A stretch of DNA of 64,000 nt from Alphaproteobacteria bacterium (GCA_900768845.1 CAAGEK010000024.1:32009-96008); one strand, 5' to 3'; shown: positions 1 through 8,996, counted from the stretch's first letter. A program made the numbers and translations. Notes: generated by a model not told the origin, from the letters alone.

Positions 1-275
1 CGTCGCCCGTCCGCGCCTCGCCGGAAACTCAAAACGATCGGGAACTGACGGCCGCTTTGAAAAAATTGAGGCTTTCCTTGGCAAGGGCGGAAAATCTGCC
101 GGCTTATTACATCTTTTCCGACAAATCCCTGACGGACATGGCGGATAAAAAGCCTGTCACAAAAGCCGAATTTGCAGAAGTGTACGGCGTCGGCAGGAAC
201 AAGCTGGAAAAGTATGCCGATGCCTTTGTGGAAGTCGTCAAAGCGTATGCGGACAAAACATCCTGTCCGAAATAA
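1..275 (+). CDS. recQ: RecQ helicase, C-terminal HRDC end (partial)
   Basis: The reading frame is open from base 3, so the gene begins before the window. The visible part is about 90 residues. It carries an HRDC-type domain: a pattern like PAYYIFSDKSLTDMA followed by a helix-hairpin-like GVGRNKLEKYADAF, and the protein stops just after it. HRDC domains bind DNA. In RecQ helicases they lie at the extreme C-terminus after the helicase and RQC domains, whereas in RNase D they are internal. The position at the end of the protein therefore favours RecQ, which unwinds recombination intermediates. The helicase motifs themselves are outside the window, so the name rests on the HRDC end alone. Confidence 0.72.
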   Translation, partial: SPVRASPETQNDRELTAALKKLRLSLARAENLPAYYIFSDKSLTDMADKKPVTKAEFAEVYGVGRNKLEKYADAFVEVVKAYADKTSCPK

Positions 276-308
276 AAGACAAAAAACGAAATTTTTTGTC
301 AAAAAAGC

Positions 309-338
309 TTGATTTTTCCGCTTTACCGGTGATATAAA
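309..338 (+). promoter_or_regulatory. Putative sigma-70 promoter
   Basis: TTGATT at 309-314 and TATAAA at 333-338 are separated by 18 bp, upstream of the secreted-protein gene starting at 375. The hexamers match the consensus reasonably well. No experimental support. Confidence 0.45.
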
Positions 339-374
339 AGAAGACAGAGGAAAACTTTTGAAGGGAAGTTCGTT

Positions 375-1169
375 ATGTCTGCTTGGTTCAATAAAAAGTT
401 TTTGGCGGTAATGGCGGCTGCGAGTATCGCAGGCGCGGCGAATGCACAGTCGAACGGTACGATTTTGCCGACCCTGCCCGGTTGGGAGGATACCGAAGTC
501 GTCGCGGGGGCGCGTCAGGAATCGCAACAGTCCGCCCGTCAGGGACAGCAGGCGAAGCAAGGCCAAAAGGAAGTCGTGCTGGTCTTGTGCAGGGATGCGA
601 ACGGCGAACTGGTCTATAGAATGAAAGAAGTCGATTCGTCTTCGCTGACTCCGGTTCAGAATGTCGAGCAGTCGCGCAGAACCCAGAACGGCGGATCTCA
701 GTACGCTTCGTCGCAAAACGAGGGTTACACGGACATCTACAATTACGACGGCGGTCGCGGTCATGGCGTATCCGTGACGCACGGCGACGGTTCGCGCACG
801 ACGGTTGAGCGTTCAAACGGCAAAACGTCCGTAACGCGCAACCCGCGTCAGGGCGGATATGTCAAGGTCGGTTCCGACGGTCATTATTCCTATGATGTGG
901 GCGTTTCCAACCCCGACAAAAAAGTCGGAGTCGTTACGACCTCCCGCAATAACAGCGGAAACACCGTAACGGGCGTCAATACGGGCAACGGCGGTCGTGT
1001 CACCGTTTTGACCGGTAACGGAGGCGTCACAATCCGTTCTTACAATCCCGAAACCGGAACGTCCGAAGTTTCCGTCGGGAAAAACGGCGTCCGTTCTTCC
1101 GGCAGAACCCGCATCAAGGGCGATATCGTCGGCGGTTTGATTAATATGCTCGGCGGCAGAGGCCACTGA
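375..1169 (+). CDS. Secreted Gly/Asn/Ser-rich protein of unknown function
   Basis: 264 residues. The N-terminus is a clear Sec signal peptide (positive n-region, hydrophobic stretch, cleavage near ANAQS at about residue 25), so the protein should be periplasmic or exported. A Gln-rich segment follows (about 40-65), then a single Cys region (VLVLCRDANG). From about residue 105 to the end there is low-complexity sequence rich in Gly, Asn, Ser and Thr with short alternating beta-strand-like repeats (patterns such as VTVLTGNGGV). The C-terminus ends GGRGH. The start has a good ribosome site (AAGGGAAG) and a candidate promoter. It stands alone between recQ and a GNAT gene and is followed by a strong terminator. 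I recognise no family. A surface or cell-wall-associated role is only inferred from composition. Confidence 0.8.
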   Translation: MSAWFNKKFLAVMAAASIAGAANAQSNGTILPTLPGWEDTEVVAGARQESQQSARQGQQAKQGQKEVVLVLCRDANGELVYRMKEVDSSSLTPVQNVEQSRRTQNGGSQYASSQNEGYTDIYNYDGGRGHGVSVTHGDGSRTTVERSNGKTSVTRNPRQGGYVKVGSDGHYSYDVGVSNPDKKVGVVTTSRNNSGNTVTGVNTGNGGRVTVLTGNGGVTIRSYNPETGTSEVSVGKNGVRSSGRTRIKGDIVGGLINMLGGRGH

Positions 1170-1187
1170 TAAAAAAACGGAAATTAA

Positions 1188-1214
1188 AAAAGCCTCCGGT
1201 TTCCGGAGGCTTTT
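1188..1214 (+). terminator. Rho-independent terminator
   Basis: Perfect hairpin AGCCTCCGG / CCGGAGGCT followed by TTTT, 19 bp after the stop of the secreted-protein gene. Confidence 0.85.
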
Positions 1215-1396
1215 CGGTTTTCCGGAAAAGCGTGCGGGAAGTCTTTTTCGCAAATCTTCGCGGGTGTTCAAATCTTTTTTTGTTTTCCGGAAAAATATGC
1301 CGGACGTGTTTCGTTCGTGCTTGTTGCAAAAAGTGTTGACGGGCGGAGTGTTCCGGACGTACCGGATTGAAAAATATGAAAAAGGATGCCGACGAT

Positions 1397-1855
1397 ATGT
1401 TTTTACGCCCTTATGAAACAAAAGATTGCCCGAGTATGATTGATTTGTTCCGTAACACCGTTTATTCCGTAAATGCCAAAGATTATACGCGGGATCAATT
1501 GGACGTTTGGGCGGAAGGCGTCAATGCGGCGGATTGGAATCGATCCTTTTTGAACCGTTATTCGTTGGTTGCCGTCGAAAACGGAATGATTGCGGGTTTC
1601 GGCGATATCGACCTTTCGACCGGATACTTGGACAGACTTTACGTTCACAAGGATTTTCAATCCAAAGGCGTCGCGACGGCTTTGTGCGATGCTTTGGAAT
1701 CGGCTGTAAACGGACGGGTTTTTGTTCATTCCTCTATTACCGCCAAGCCTTTTTTTGAAAAACGGGGCTATAAAACCGTTAAGAAACAAGCTGTTGAAAG
1801 AAAAGGCCTGTTTTTGACCAATTATGTCATGGAAAAAAACACCGGAAACGTATGA
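1397..1855 (+). CDS. GNAT family N-acetyltransferase
   Basis: 152 residues from the ATG at 1397. Two ATGs lie upstream in frame (1367, 1376), but AAAGGA at 1381-1386 is well spaced for 1397, where the typical opening MFLRPYETKDC begins. It resembles small YafP-like acetyltransferases: an N-terminal helix with the motif VNAKDYTRDQLDVWA, a central beta-strand pair (GFGDIDLSTGYLDRLYVH), and the acetyl-CoA-binding loop QSKGVATALCDALE, which fits the Q/RxxGxG/A motif A of GNAT enzymes. The C-terminal FFEKRGYKTV is also typical. These enzymes transfer acetyl from acetyl-CoA to an amine; the substrate cannot be told from sequence. It is a single gene with no obvious partner. Confidence 0.85.
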   Translation: MFLRPYETKDCPSMIDLFRNTVYSVNAKDYTRDQLDVWAEGVNAADWNRSFLNRYSLVAVENGMIAGFGDIDLSTGYLDRLYVHKDFQSKGVATALCDALESAVNGRVFVHSSITAKPFFEKRGYKTVKKQAVERKGLFLTNYVMEKNTGNV

Positions 1856-1958
1856 TTCGCCGTTTTTTAAAAAAAGGCCGGCAAAACGTTTTTCAAAACG
1901 GAAAATTTCAAATAAAATCCGGAAAAGAGGGCGTCTTTGAATAATAAATGAGGGCTGT

Positions 1959-3041
1959 ATGAAAATGTTCGGGGTCGGGATTTTAATCGTTGCCGTTTTC
2001 GTTTTCGCTTTTCTTCATTCCGAAAAATTCGGCCGTCTGCCGCATGGAGAAGAATTGAAAAGGATTGAAAAATCCCCGAATTACAAAAACGGACGGTTTC
2101 AAAATCTTGAACCCACTCGCAAAATGACGGGCGAAGGCGGTTTTTTCACCGTTATGGCGGATTATTTTTTCGGCAAACACCCGAATACGAAACCCGTGCA
2201 AAAAATACCGTCGGTGAAAACGGATTTGCGCAATCCGGATGAAAACGAAGATTTTTTAATCTGGTTCGGACATTCTTCATATTTCATACAAGCGGGAGGC
2301 GTCCGGTTTTTAATAGATCTGGTGTTCAGCGAAACGGCTTCGCCCGTTCCGTTTAACGTTGTCGCCTTTGACGGTGCGGATATTTACGGTGCGGACGATA
2401 TGCCTGCGGTCGATTATGTGATTATTACGCACGATCATTGGGATCATCTGGATTATCCGACGATGAAGGCTTTAAAGGACAAAGCGGGAAAAATCGTGAC
2501 GGGGCTGGGAGTCGGTTCTCATTTGCGCCGTTGGGGGTTTAAGGATGAACGGATTGCGGAACTTGATTGGTTCGATACGTTTTCTGAAAACGGCGTCGAG
2601 ATTCACTGCTTGCCGGCGCGCCATTTCTCCGGCAGGGGGTTGAGTGAGAACAAAACGCTGTGGTCGTCATTTCTGTTGAAATTTCCGGACTTCAAGCTTT
2701 ATGCCGGCGGGGATTCGGGATACGGAAAGCACTATGAAGCAATCGGCAGGCGTTTCGGCGGAATCGATTTGGCGTTGTTGGACAGCGGCCAGTACGATAA
2801 GAACTGGCGGGAAATTCATGAAACCCCCGAACAGGTCGTTCAAGCGGCGCACGACTTGAAAACGGCGGCTTTGTTCGCCGGACACAATTCAAAGTTCACA
2901 ATTTCAAACCATCCGTGGAACGAACCGATGGAGCGGGTGTCTTCCGTCGCGGAAAAGGAGGAAATCAGATTGCTGACGCCGAAAATCGGGGAAAAGGTGT
3001 TTTTGAAAAAAAGCGGACAGACGTTTGAAAAATGGTGGTGA
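1959..3041 (+). CDS. Membrane-anchored MBL-fold metallo-hydrolase (NAPE-PLD/UlaG-like)
   Basis: 360 residues. The first about 20 residues form an uncleaved-looking hydrophobic anchor, putting the enzyme on the membrane facing the periplasm. The metallo-beta-lactamase signature is THDHWDHLDY with H158, H160, D162 and H163 as likely metal ligands. Further ligands are expected at the LPARHFSGRG histidine (about 217), the GGDSGYG aspartate (about 252), and the FAGHNSKF histidine. This layout (GHSSYFIQAGGVRFLIDLVF, then HxHxDH, then ARHFSGR) is that of the NAPE-PLD/RomA/UlaG-like branch, which hydrolyses phosphodiester or lactone bonds. The substrate is unknown. A weak ribosome site precedes the ATG. 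It converges with tldD, with about 150 bp between their ends. Confidence 0.85.
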   Translation: MKMFGVGILIVAVFVFAFLHSEKFGRLPHGEELKRIEKSPNYKNGRFQNLEPTRKMTGEGGFFTVMADYFFGKHPNTKPVQKIPSVKTDLRNPDENEDFLIWFGHSSYFIQAGGVRFLIDLVFSETASPVPFNVVAFDGADIYGADDMPAVDYVIITHDHWDHLDYPTMKALKDKAGKIVTGLGVGSHLRRWGFKDERIAELDWFDTFSENGVEIHCLPARHFSGRGLSENKTLWSSFLLKFPDFKLYAGGDSGYGKHYEAIGRRFGGIDLALLDSGQYDKNWREIHETPEQVVQAAHDLKTAALFAGHNSKFTISNHPWNEPMERVSSVAEKEEIRLLTPKIGEKVFLKKSGQTFEKWW

Positions 3042-3191
3042 CGCTTTAGTTCTTCCCGTGCTTTACGGATTTTTTGACAAACCGGCCCGTTTCGGACGCG
3101 TTTGAAAAAATCGGCGGCTTTCCTTTCGTACCGGCTTTTCCTTTTCCCGCCGTTTCCAACCGCGGCGGCGGGCGTTTTTACGGCGAAACGC

Positions 3192-4610
3192 TTAACGTCC
3201 GCCGACGGTGATTTTGGAAATGCGAACGGAAGGCTGGCCTACGCCGACGGGGACGCTTTGGCCGCCTTTGCCGCAAGTGCCGACGCCGTTGTCCAAACAT
3301 CCGTCGTCACCGATCATGTCGATGGCGTTCATAACATCCGTACCGTTCCCGATGAGAGTGGCGTCTTTGACGGGAACCGTGATTTTTCCGTTTTCGATCA
3401 TATAGGCTTCCGAGGACGTAAAAACGAATTTTCCCGATGTGATGTCGACTTGCCCCCCGTGAAAACCGACGGCGTAAACGCCTTTTTTCACCGATGCGAT
3501 CAGCTCGTCCTTTTTCTTGTCGCCGTTCGTCATAAAGGTGTTGGTCATACGGACCAGAGGCACGGATGCAAAAGATTCACGCCGTCCGTTGCCGGTCGGT
3601 TCGGAGTTTGTCAGGCGGGCGTTCATCCTGTCTTGCATATAGCGTTTCAGAATGCCGTCTTCGATTAAAACGGTGCGTCGGGAAGGGGTTCCTTCGTCGT
3701 CTACCGTGATTGATCCGCGCAAGTCCGGCAAAGTGCCGTCGTCAATGACGGTGACGCCTTTCGCCGTAACCTGTTGCCCGATTTTTCCGGTAAAGACCGA
3801 AGAGCCTTTGCGGTTGAAATCGCCTTCCAGCCCGTGCCCGACGGCTTCGTGCAACAAAACGCCGCACCACCCCGAACCTAAAACGACGGGCATTTCTCCG
3901 GCGGGGGCGGAAACCGATTCCAAATTGACCGTAGCGATGCGCAAAGCTTCGTTTACTGCGGATTTCCAAGTGTCTTCACGAAAAAAGACGTCATACGGGA
4001 AACGGCCGCCCGACCCGAACGATCCGCTTTCCATCCGGTCTTTGCTTTTTGCCACGACGCTGACGTTCAAACGCACCAAGGGACGGATATCCGCCGCTTC
4101 GCGTCCGTCGGCTCCGATAATGCGCACGGCCTGCCATTGGCCGCTTAACGAAGCGGAAACCTGTACGACACGCGGATCTTTCGCACGGGCGTACGCGTCG
4201 ATTTTCCCCATCAATGCGACTTTGTCCTCAAAGGGAATCGAAAGCAACGGATTGGCGTCCGTGTAAAGCGGTTCGGCCTGTTTCATATCCGGCATATAAA
4301 GCGGGGAGGAGGCCGTCCTTATCGGCCGGACGTTTTGCGCCGCATTTTTCAAGGCCGCATCGGATATTTCGTTCGACAGGGCGTAGGCATAGGCTTCCCC
4401 GCTGACGGCGCGCAGTCCGAATCCCGATGAAGCGTTGTATCCGGCACTTTTAATCCGGCCGTCGTCCAAAGCAAGATGTTCGGAACAGGCGTATTCCAAA
4501 AACAGTTCGCCGTCGTCGCACCCTTCCAACGCCGAGCGGACGGTTTTTTTCGCCGCGTCGTAATCCAAAGCCGAGAAAAACAACCCGTCCGTTTTGTGCA
4601 TAGCTGTCAT
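3192..4610 (-). CDS. tldD: Metalloprotease TldD
   Basis: 472 residues, the usual TldD length. The family zinc motif HExxxH is present as HEAVGH (H254, E255, H259), followed by GLEGDFNRKGSSVF, which is characteristic of TldD rather than TldE/PmbA. The C-terminal VGTCGKGGQSVPVGVGQPSV is also typical. TldD forms a heterodimer with TldE and degrades unfolded peptides; in E. coli it is needed for CcdA antitoxin degradation and microcin B17 maturation. TldE is not in this window. The gene is read toward the MBL hydrolase gene and has no close partner downstream. Confidence 0.95.
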   Translation of the reverse strand: MTAMHKTDGLFFSALDYDAAKKTVRSALEGCDDGELFLEYACSEHLALDDGRIKSAGYNASSGFGLRAVSGEAYAYALSNEISDAALKNAAQNVRPIRTASSPLYMPDMKQAEPLYTDANPLLSIPFEDKVALMGKIDAYARAKDPRVVQVSASLSGQWQAVRIIGADGREAADIRPLVRLNVSVVAKSKDRMESGSFGSGGRFPYDVFFREDTWKSAVNEALRIATVNLESVSAPAGEMPVVLGSGWCGVLLHEAVGHGLEGDFNRKGSSVFTGKIGQQVTAKGVTVIDDGTLPDLRGSITVDDEGTPSRRTVLIEDGILKRYMQDRMNARLTNSEPTGNGRRESFASVPLVRMTNTFMTNGDKKKDELIASVKKGVYAVGFHGGQVDITSGKFVFTSSEAYMIENGKITVPVKDATLIGNGTDVMNAIDMIGDDGCLDNGVGTCGKGGQSVPVGVGQPSVRISKITVGGR

Positions 4611-4728
4611 CGTAGAGCATCCTTTGTGAATTCGGTGTTAAAAAGGCAGGCTTGAAAGGCTTTTTCGCAAACTTTGAAAACGGGGTTTCCTTAAACGCCC
4701 GACAAGCGAATCGGAACATCCGCCGCGA

Positions 4729-4935
4729 TCAGGCGATAATGTCGGGAAGCAAGCTGTTTTCCAATGCGGAAATTTCATCTTTGAGAGCCAGTTTGCGTTT
4801 TTTCAAACGCTGAACGCGAATCTGGTCGAATCCCGCTTGGGAAATCAGGGATTCTATTTCGGAATCCAGCTTTTGATGCTCGGTTTTCAGCGAATTCAGT
4901 CTGGCTTCGATTTTTTGATGATTGAGAGATTCCAT
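4729..4935 (-). CDS. YdcH-family (DUF465) small coiled-coil protein
   Basis: 68 residues, almost all helical. It shows the DUF465 pattern: an N-terminal helix with regularly spaced leucines (ARLNSLKTEHQKLDSEIESL), a short turn, then VQRLKKRKLALKDEISALE. The basic LKKRKLALKDEI segment is the most conserved part of the family. DUF465 proteins are common in Proteobacteria and have no established function. It is divergent from the phosphofructokinase gene, and a second DUF465 gene lies on the other side of that gene, so the enzyme is bracketed by two paralogues. Confidence 0.88.
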   Translation of the reverse strand: MESLNHQKIEARLNSLKTEHQKLDSEIESLISQAGFDQIRVQRLKKRKLALKDEISALENSLLPDIIA

Positions 4936-5049
4936 AGTGTTTTTACGCTTGCGAAAGAAAAAAATAACCTCAATGTCATTTTAGACTAGCAGAAACGAAC
5001 GAAAAAATGTATGGATTTCAGTGAAAAAAATTCATAAGGAGTTTCGACA

Positions 5050-6138
5050 ATGGCGCAAATCAAGCGTATCGGTGTTTTAACAAGCGGCGGCGACTGTGCG
5101 GGCTTAAATGCGGTTATCCGTGCTGTCGTTCACCGTGCTATCTGGACGTATGGCTGGGAAGTGTACGGCATTTTGGACGGAACGGACGGTTTGACCTTCC
5201 GCCCGTTGCGTTACCGCAAAATGTCGATTGCGGATTTCCATACGCCTTATGCCCGTTTGGGCGGAACGATGTTGGGCACGATTAACAAAGGCAGCCCCTT
5301 CGCTTATCCGATGCCGGACGGTACGACGAAAGACCTGACCGAAGATTTCGGTGCGGGTTGCCGTGAATTGGGATTGGACGCTTTGGCCGTCATCGGCGGC
5401 GACGGTTCCATGTCCATCGTCAGCCGGCTGTGCCGCGGTGCGGGCATTCCGATGGTCGGCATTCCCAAAACGATCGACAACGATACGCCGATCACCGAAC
5501 ATTCCGTCGGTTTCTCGACCGCTCGCGACGTTTGTGTCGAAGCTTTGGATCGTTTGGACGCTACGGCGGCCAGCCATCACCGCGTTATGATTTTGGAAGT
5601 CATGGGACGCGACGCCGGACACATCGCTTTGCATTCCGCGATTGCCGGCGGGGCTGACGTTTGCCTGATTCCCGAAGTTCCCTATACTTTGGAAGGCGTC
5701 GTCCGCAAGTTGCATCTGGTTCGCGAACAGGGACGCGACCACGCGTTGATCGTCGTCGCGGAAGGCGTGAAAACGCCTGACGGAAACAATATCACCGTTG
5801 ATCAGGTTGACGGAACGCGTTACGGCGGTATCGGCCATTACCTGAGCGTCAAGCTCAATGAAATCGATCCGCGCTTTTCGACTCGCGTTACCGTGCTGGG
5901 TCATGTCCAGCGCGGCGGCGTTCCCGCGGCTCACGACCGTTTGGCGGCGTCGGCTTTCGGCGTTCATGCCGTCGACGTTTTGGCTCAGGGTAAAACGGAT
6001 CGTATGGTCGCGTGGAAAGACGGCACGATTTCCGACGTCGGTTTGGACGAAGTCGTTGCGGTCGGTTCCGCTCCGGTCGATCCGAACGGTATGCTGGTTA
6101 AAACCGCACGCGGTTTGGGTATGTATATCGGCGAGTAA
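5050..6138 (+). CDS. 6-phosphofructokinase (PfkA family, ATP- or PPi-dependent)
   Basis: 362 residues. It phosphorylates fructose 6-phosphate to fructose 1,6-bisphosphate in glycolysis. Visible motifs: phosphate-donor loop LTSGGDCAGLN (residues 10-20), IGGDGS (115-120), catalytic PKTIDND (139-145, catalytic Asp 143), and the MGRDAGHIAL and LGHVQRGG sugar-phosphate motifs. The donor-specificity positions are informative: the residue equivalent to E. coli G104 is Gly119 (ATP-like), but the one equivalent to G124 is Lys140 (PPi-like). This mixed type is known among group III enzymes, so the donor cannot be read from sequence. Ribosome site AAGGAG at 5036-5041. The gene ends in a strong terminator and stands between two DUF465 genes. 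Confidence 0.93.
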   Translation: MAQIKRIGVLTSGGDCAGLNAVIRAVVHRAIWTYGWEVYGILDGTDGLTFRPLRYRKMSIADFHTPYARLGGTMLGTINKGSPFAYPMPDGTTKDLTEDFGAGCRELGLDALAVIGGDGSMSIVSRLCRGAGIPMVGIPKTIDNDTPITEHSVGFSTARDVCVEALDRLDATAASHHRVMILEVMGRDAGHIALHSAIAGGADVCLIPEVPYTLEGVVRKLHLVREQGRDHALIVVAEGVKTPDGNNITVDQVDGTRYGGIGHYLSVKLNEIDPRFSTRVTVLGHVQRGGVPAAHDRLAASAFGVHAVDVLAQGKTDRMVAWKDGTISDVGLDEVVAVGSAPVDPNGMLVKTARGLGMYIGE

Positions 6139-6153
6139 TTAAATATTTGATTT

Positions 6154-6187
6154 AAAAACGGAAAGAAGGGATTCTTTCCGTTTTTTT
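6154..6187 (+). terminator. Rho-independent terminator
   Basis: Hairpin CGGAAAGA / TCTTTCCG with a short loop, followed by seven T residues, just after the phosphofructokinase stop. Confidence 0.88.
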
Positions 6188-6201
6188 ATTGCAAAGAGTC
6201 C

Positions 6202-6230
6202 TTTTAAAAATTTTTTAAAAAGGATATAAT
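6202..6230 (+). promoter_or_regulatory. Putative promoter with perfect -10 box
   Basis: TATAAT at 6225-6230 matches the sigma-70 -10 consensus exactly; the -35 candidate TTTTAA at 6202-6207 is poor (17 bp spacing). It would drive the small DUF465 gene at 6273. Confidence 0.45.
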
Positions 6231-6272
6231 CAGTTTCATGTTACAGGATGCGTCTGAATAAGGAGGACTTTA

Positions 6273-6452
6273 ATGACGAGCAGTGAAAACAACCATATTC
6301 AAGCATTAAAAGCAAAACACGCCGCTTTGGATGTCGCGATTAACGAAGAGCTTGCCAGACCGCTTCCCGACGAGGCCGTCCTTGCGAATCTGAAGCGTCA
6401 GAAGTTGAAGCTGAAGGAAGAAATCGAAATGAAGTCGGGAACGGCTGAATAA
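6273..6452 (+). CDS. YdcH-family (DUF465) small protein, second copy
   Basis: 59 residues, from an ATG preceded by a near-perfect ribosome site (AAGGAGGA at 6260-6267). The sequence is a helical hairpin: an N-terminal helix with IQALKAKHAALDVAINEEL, then PDEAVLANLKRQKLKLKEEI, which repeats the LKxxKLxLKEEI signature of the DUF465 gene at 4729-4935. It is therefore a paralogue of that gene, on the other strand and on the other side of phosphofructokinase. It has its own candidate promoter and terminator, so it is a monocistronic small gene. Function unknown, as for the family. Confidence 0.88.
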   Translation: MTSSENNHIQALKAKHAALDVAINEELARPLPDEAVLANLKRQKLKLKEEIEMKSGTAE

Positions 6453-6473
6453 TTTTCGACGGATTTGGATTTG

Positions 6474-6505
6474 ACGCCGCTCTCTTTCACGGGCGGCGTT
6501 TTTTT
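6474..6505 (+). terminator. Rho-independent terminator
   Basis: Stem ACGCCGC / GCGGCGT followed by seven T residues, about 20 bp after the small DUF465 gene. Confidence 0.85.
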
Positions 6506-6614
6506 ATCTGTTCCGCTTGCGGAATACGCGGATGCTTTATACAAAAACAATAGACAAAAATCATAAAACCGCTTATCCTTGAAAGCAAGAAATCATAGGG
6601 GGCGCGAAGAAAAT

Positions 6615-8984
6615 ATGACAGATGTAAAACCGTTTGCCGAATTGATGGATTTGGTTAATCCCTTAAACGGGACAATCGACCCTGCGGATGAAAAATTGGC
6701 GCGGGAGGTTTTGCAGGCTTTGGAAAAACACCCCGCATCCCGGGAAGCTGTCGACAATTGGGCAAAAGCCGGATACGAAGTCGTTTTCGCTAATATGAGT
6801 ACCAAGGTTTTTCACGGATCAAAGCGTTTCATTTTAAGCAAAAGGGATACTCCGGATAAACTGGCGGACAGTATTGTCGCTTCATCCGAAGGGCTGACGT
6901 TGAATCAGTTGAAGTTTGTCTTTCCCAAGCGGAAAGAAGAGGCGGATTCTTTCAAGGATTCGCTGTCCCGCATTTTAGGAAACGACGCTCAGCGGGAACG
7001 CTACGGCAAAATGCTGGATGAGCTTTATTCCCGCCCCGAAGGAAAGAAATTGTTGGAACGTTTGGCGTTTCACAATACGCGTGTCGCTTTTAATACGGAT
7101 GTGGTCGGAGATGAACGCGGAACGTTTGATAAGCGGTATGATTGCATCCTTTTGAACGAAAACCTGTCCGGCAAGGAGCTGTCCGAAACGTTTGAAACCT
7201 TGGCGAAAGAAGCCGTCGCTTATGCCGAACGGCCGAACCGTCAGGTGTTGAAAGAGGCTTTTGAGACAAAAACGCCCGAAGAAGAAGGATTGGCGGAACG
7301 TTTGATCGAAACGGCTTATAAAACGCCTGTCGGGGCGGAAATAATGGATCAAATGGCAAAGGCGGGCTATTCGATCCACTTTGAAAACATCCCTCCGCGA
7401 AAAGACGGTACGATAACCTTCGGATTTTGCAGTTTTTCCTCTCGCCGGATTGTTTTGGATCCGAAACATCCGTTTGAAAGCATGATATCGACCTTTGTTC
7501 ATGAATCGGAACACGCCCTTCAAAATGAAAGATATGCGAAAAGCGGACTGGACAGACGGAAATTAGACGTTGCATCCATGTTTAAAAAATCACGCGCCAT
7601 GGAAGCGGACGCCTGCGCGCACGAAGCGTTGTTCGCATGGCAGATTAAGGATGTCCATCCCGAAATCTATCAGTATAACCAAAGCGACGATATAAACCGT
7701 GCTTTTATTCGTGAAATGGAAAACAGCGGCGATCCGTCCAAATCCATGTCTGCGGCATTTATGCAATGGTATGATTCCGAGGGCAGGCAGGGGAGCTATG
7801 AAAAGGATCATTTTGAATACGCGGAACATACGGCGAGATGCGGAATAGCGCGTCAAGTGTACGGATATTTTTCCGACGAGGCGTCTTCGAAAGAGGTTTT
7901 GGACGGCTGTCTGGTCGGGGGTAAGCCCTATGTCGAGCCCTCATTTTTGGATTCTCCGATTGCAACGGCGATTAAGGATGAAACCAAACAAAAGCTGGAC
8001 GCCCTGATGCTGAATTATTCCCGTGCCGTCGAAACAAAGATGGATACGTCGTTATTCAATATGGCTTCCAGAGAAAAATTGGCCGCCGAGCGTCGAAAAC
8101 AGGCGGAATTGGAAAGTATGTATCGGGATACTTTCAGAAATGAAGGTTTCAATAGTGAGGAGCAAAAGGCTTTAGTTCAGGGAATATTGGACTGTCCGGA
8201 AGGGGAAAAGGCGGCGGAGCGTCTGAAGGGCGTTAATCTGTGGTTTGAAAAATCGGACAAGCCGATGGAATATATGCCGCAGGCAAACGCGCTGATCGTT
8301 GATCCCGATCGTATTCCCGAAGCCGCACGGGAAGCGGTAAGGCACAGCCGGCTTATCGAAGGCGGAAAACTGGCTCATAAGTGCGGAAATGCGGGTTTGC
8401 TTGCTTTCAAACCTTCGTTGTTGGTGTCGCCGAAAGAGGAAGCCCGAAGGTTGCAAAGCGTTATGGACGTTATGTGTGTCCGCGAGAAAAACACTCCGAT
8501 GATGGTTCGGGAAATGAAAGCCCTGAATTATGAAATCGCTTTCAGCGATGATATATGCGGGGACAGCATCGCTTCCGTTCCGCGGAGGAGACGGATGATC
8601 GTGTTGCATACCGATGCTTCAAACACTCCGGAAATGTTGGCGGATGCGATGTTAAAGGAAATGAAGAAACTTCCCGAACGTCATGCCGCCGAAATGCCGG
8701 TGGCGCGTTTGGCAGCCGTTGAAAAAATGCGGCAGGAAATGTTTGAAAAGGGAAAAATCGAACAAATCAGTTCCGTGCATCCGACTGCCGAAACTCACGG
8801 CAAGCAACAATCCGCAGAAGAGCCGGCCAAGCTGTCTCAAGCCGTCGAAAAAACGGCCGGACAACGGCAATCCGGCGCGCCGTCCAAATCTTCGTTGCAC
8901 GGGGTTTTGACTGAAATCGACCAAAAACAACGAATCGGGCAACTCCGGCAGAAAATCGCGTCCGTAAAATCAGCAGGGCGTTAA
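6615..8984 (+). CDS. Large protein with repeated zincin-like (HExxH) modules, unknown function
   Basis: 789 residues from the ATG at 6615; a TTG 36 bp upstream in frame is less likely. No signal peptide. Around residue 240-330 there is a putative metallopeptidase module: AKAGYSIHFENI, SRRIVLDP, then TFVHESEHALQ, in which HESEH (296-300) is an HExxH zinc motif, and about 30 residues later EADACAHEALFAW, whose first Glu could be the third ligand. By eye the same module recurs four more times without HExxH: near residues 40-90 (KAGYEVVFANM), 140-200 (NTRVAFNTDVVGD), 525-590 (KGVNLWFEKSDKP) and 635-700 (ALNYEIAFSDDICGD). The C-terminal 100 residues are Gln/Lys/Ser-rich and end in a basic tail. 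It resembles families annotated as putative metallopeptidases (DUF6782-like), but I cannot confirm that. It forms an operon with the paralogue 12 bp downstream. Confidence 0.8.
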   Translation: MTDVKPFAELMDLVNPLNGTIDPADEKLAREVLQALEKHPASREAVDNWAKAGYEVVFANMSTKVFHGSKRFILSKRDTPDKLADSIVASSEGLTLNQLKFVFPKRKEEADSFKDSLSRILGNDAQRERYGKMLDELYSRPEGKKLLERLAFHNTRVAFNTDVVGDERGTFDKRYDCILLNENLSGKELSETFETLAKEAVAYAERPNRQVLKEAFETKTPEEEGLAERLIETAYKTPVGAEIMDQMAKAGYSIHFENIPPRKDGTITFGFCSFSSRRIVLDPKHPFESMISTFVHESEHALQNERYAKSGLDRRKLDVASMFKKSRAMEADACAHEALFAWQIKDVHPEIYQYNQSDDINRAFIREMENSGDPSKSMSAAFMQWYDSEGRQGSYEKDHFEYAEHTARCGIARQVYGYFSDEASSKEVLDGCLVGGKPYVEPSFLDSPIATAIKDETKQKLDALMLNYSRAVETKMDTSLFNMASREKLAAERRKQAELESMYRDTFRNEGFNSEEQKALVQGILDCPEGEKAAERLKGVNLWFEKSDKPMEYMPQANALIVDPDRIPEAAREAVRHSRLIEGGKLAHKCGNAGLLAFKPSLLVSPKEEARRLQSVMDVMCVREKNTPMMVREMKALNYEIAFSDDICGDSIASVPRRRRMIVLHTDASNTPEMLADAMLKEMKKLPERHAAEMPVARLAAVEKMRQEMFEKGKIEQISSVHPTAETHGKQQSAEEPAKLSQAVEKTAGQRQSGAPSKSSLHGVLTEIDQKQRIGQLRQKIASVKSAGR

Positions 8985-8996
8985 GGTAGGGAAAAA

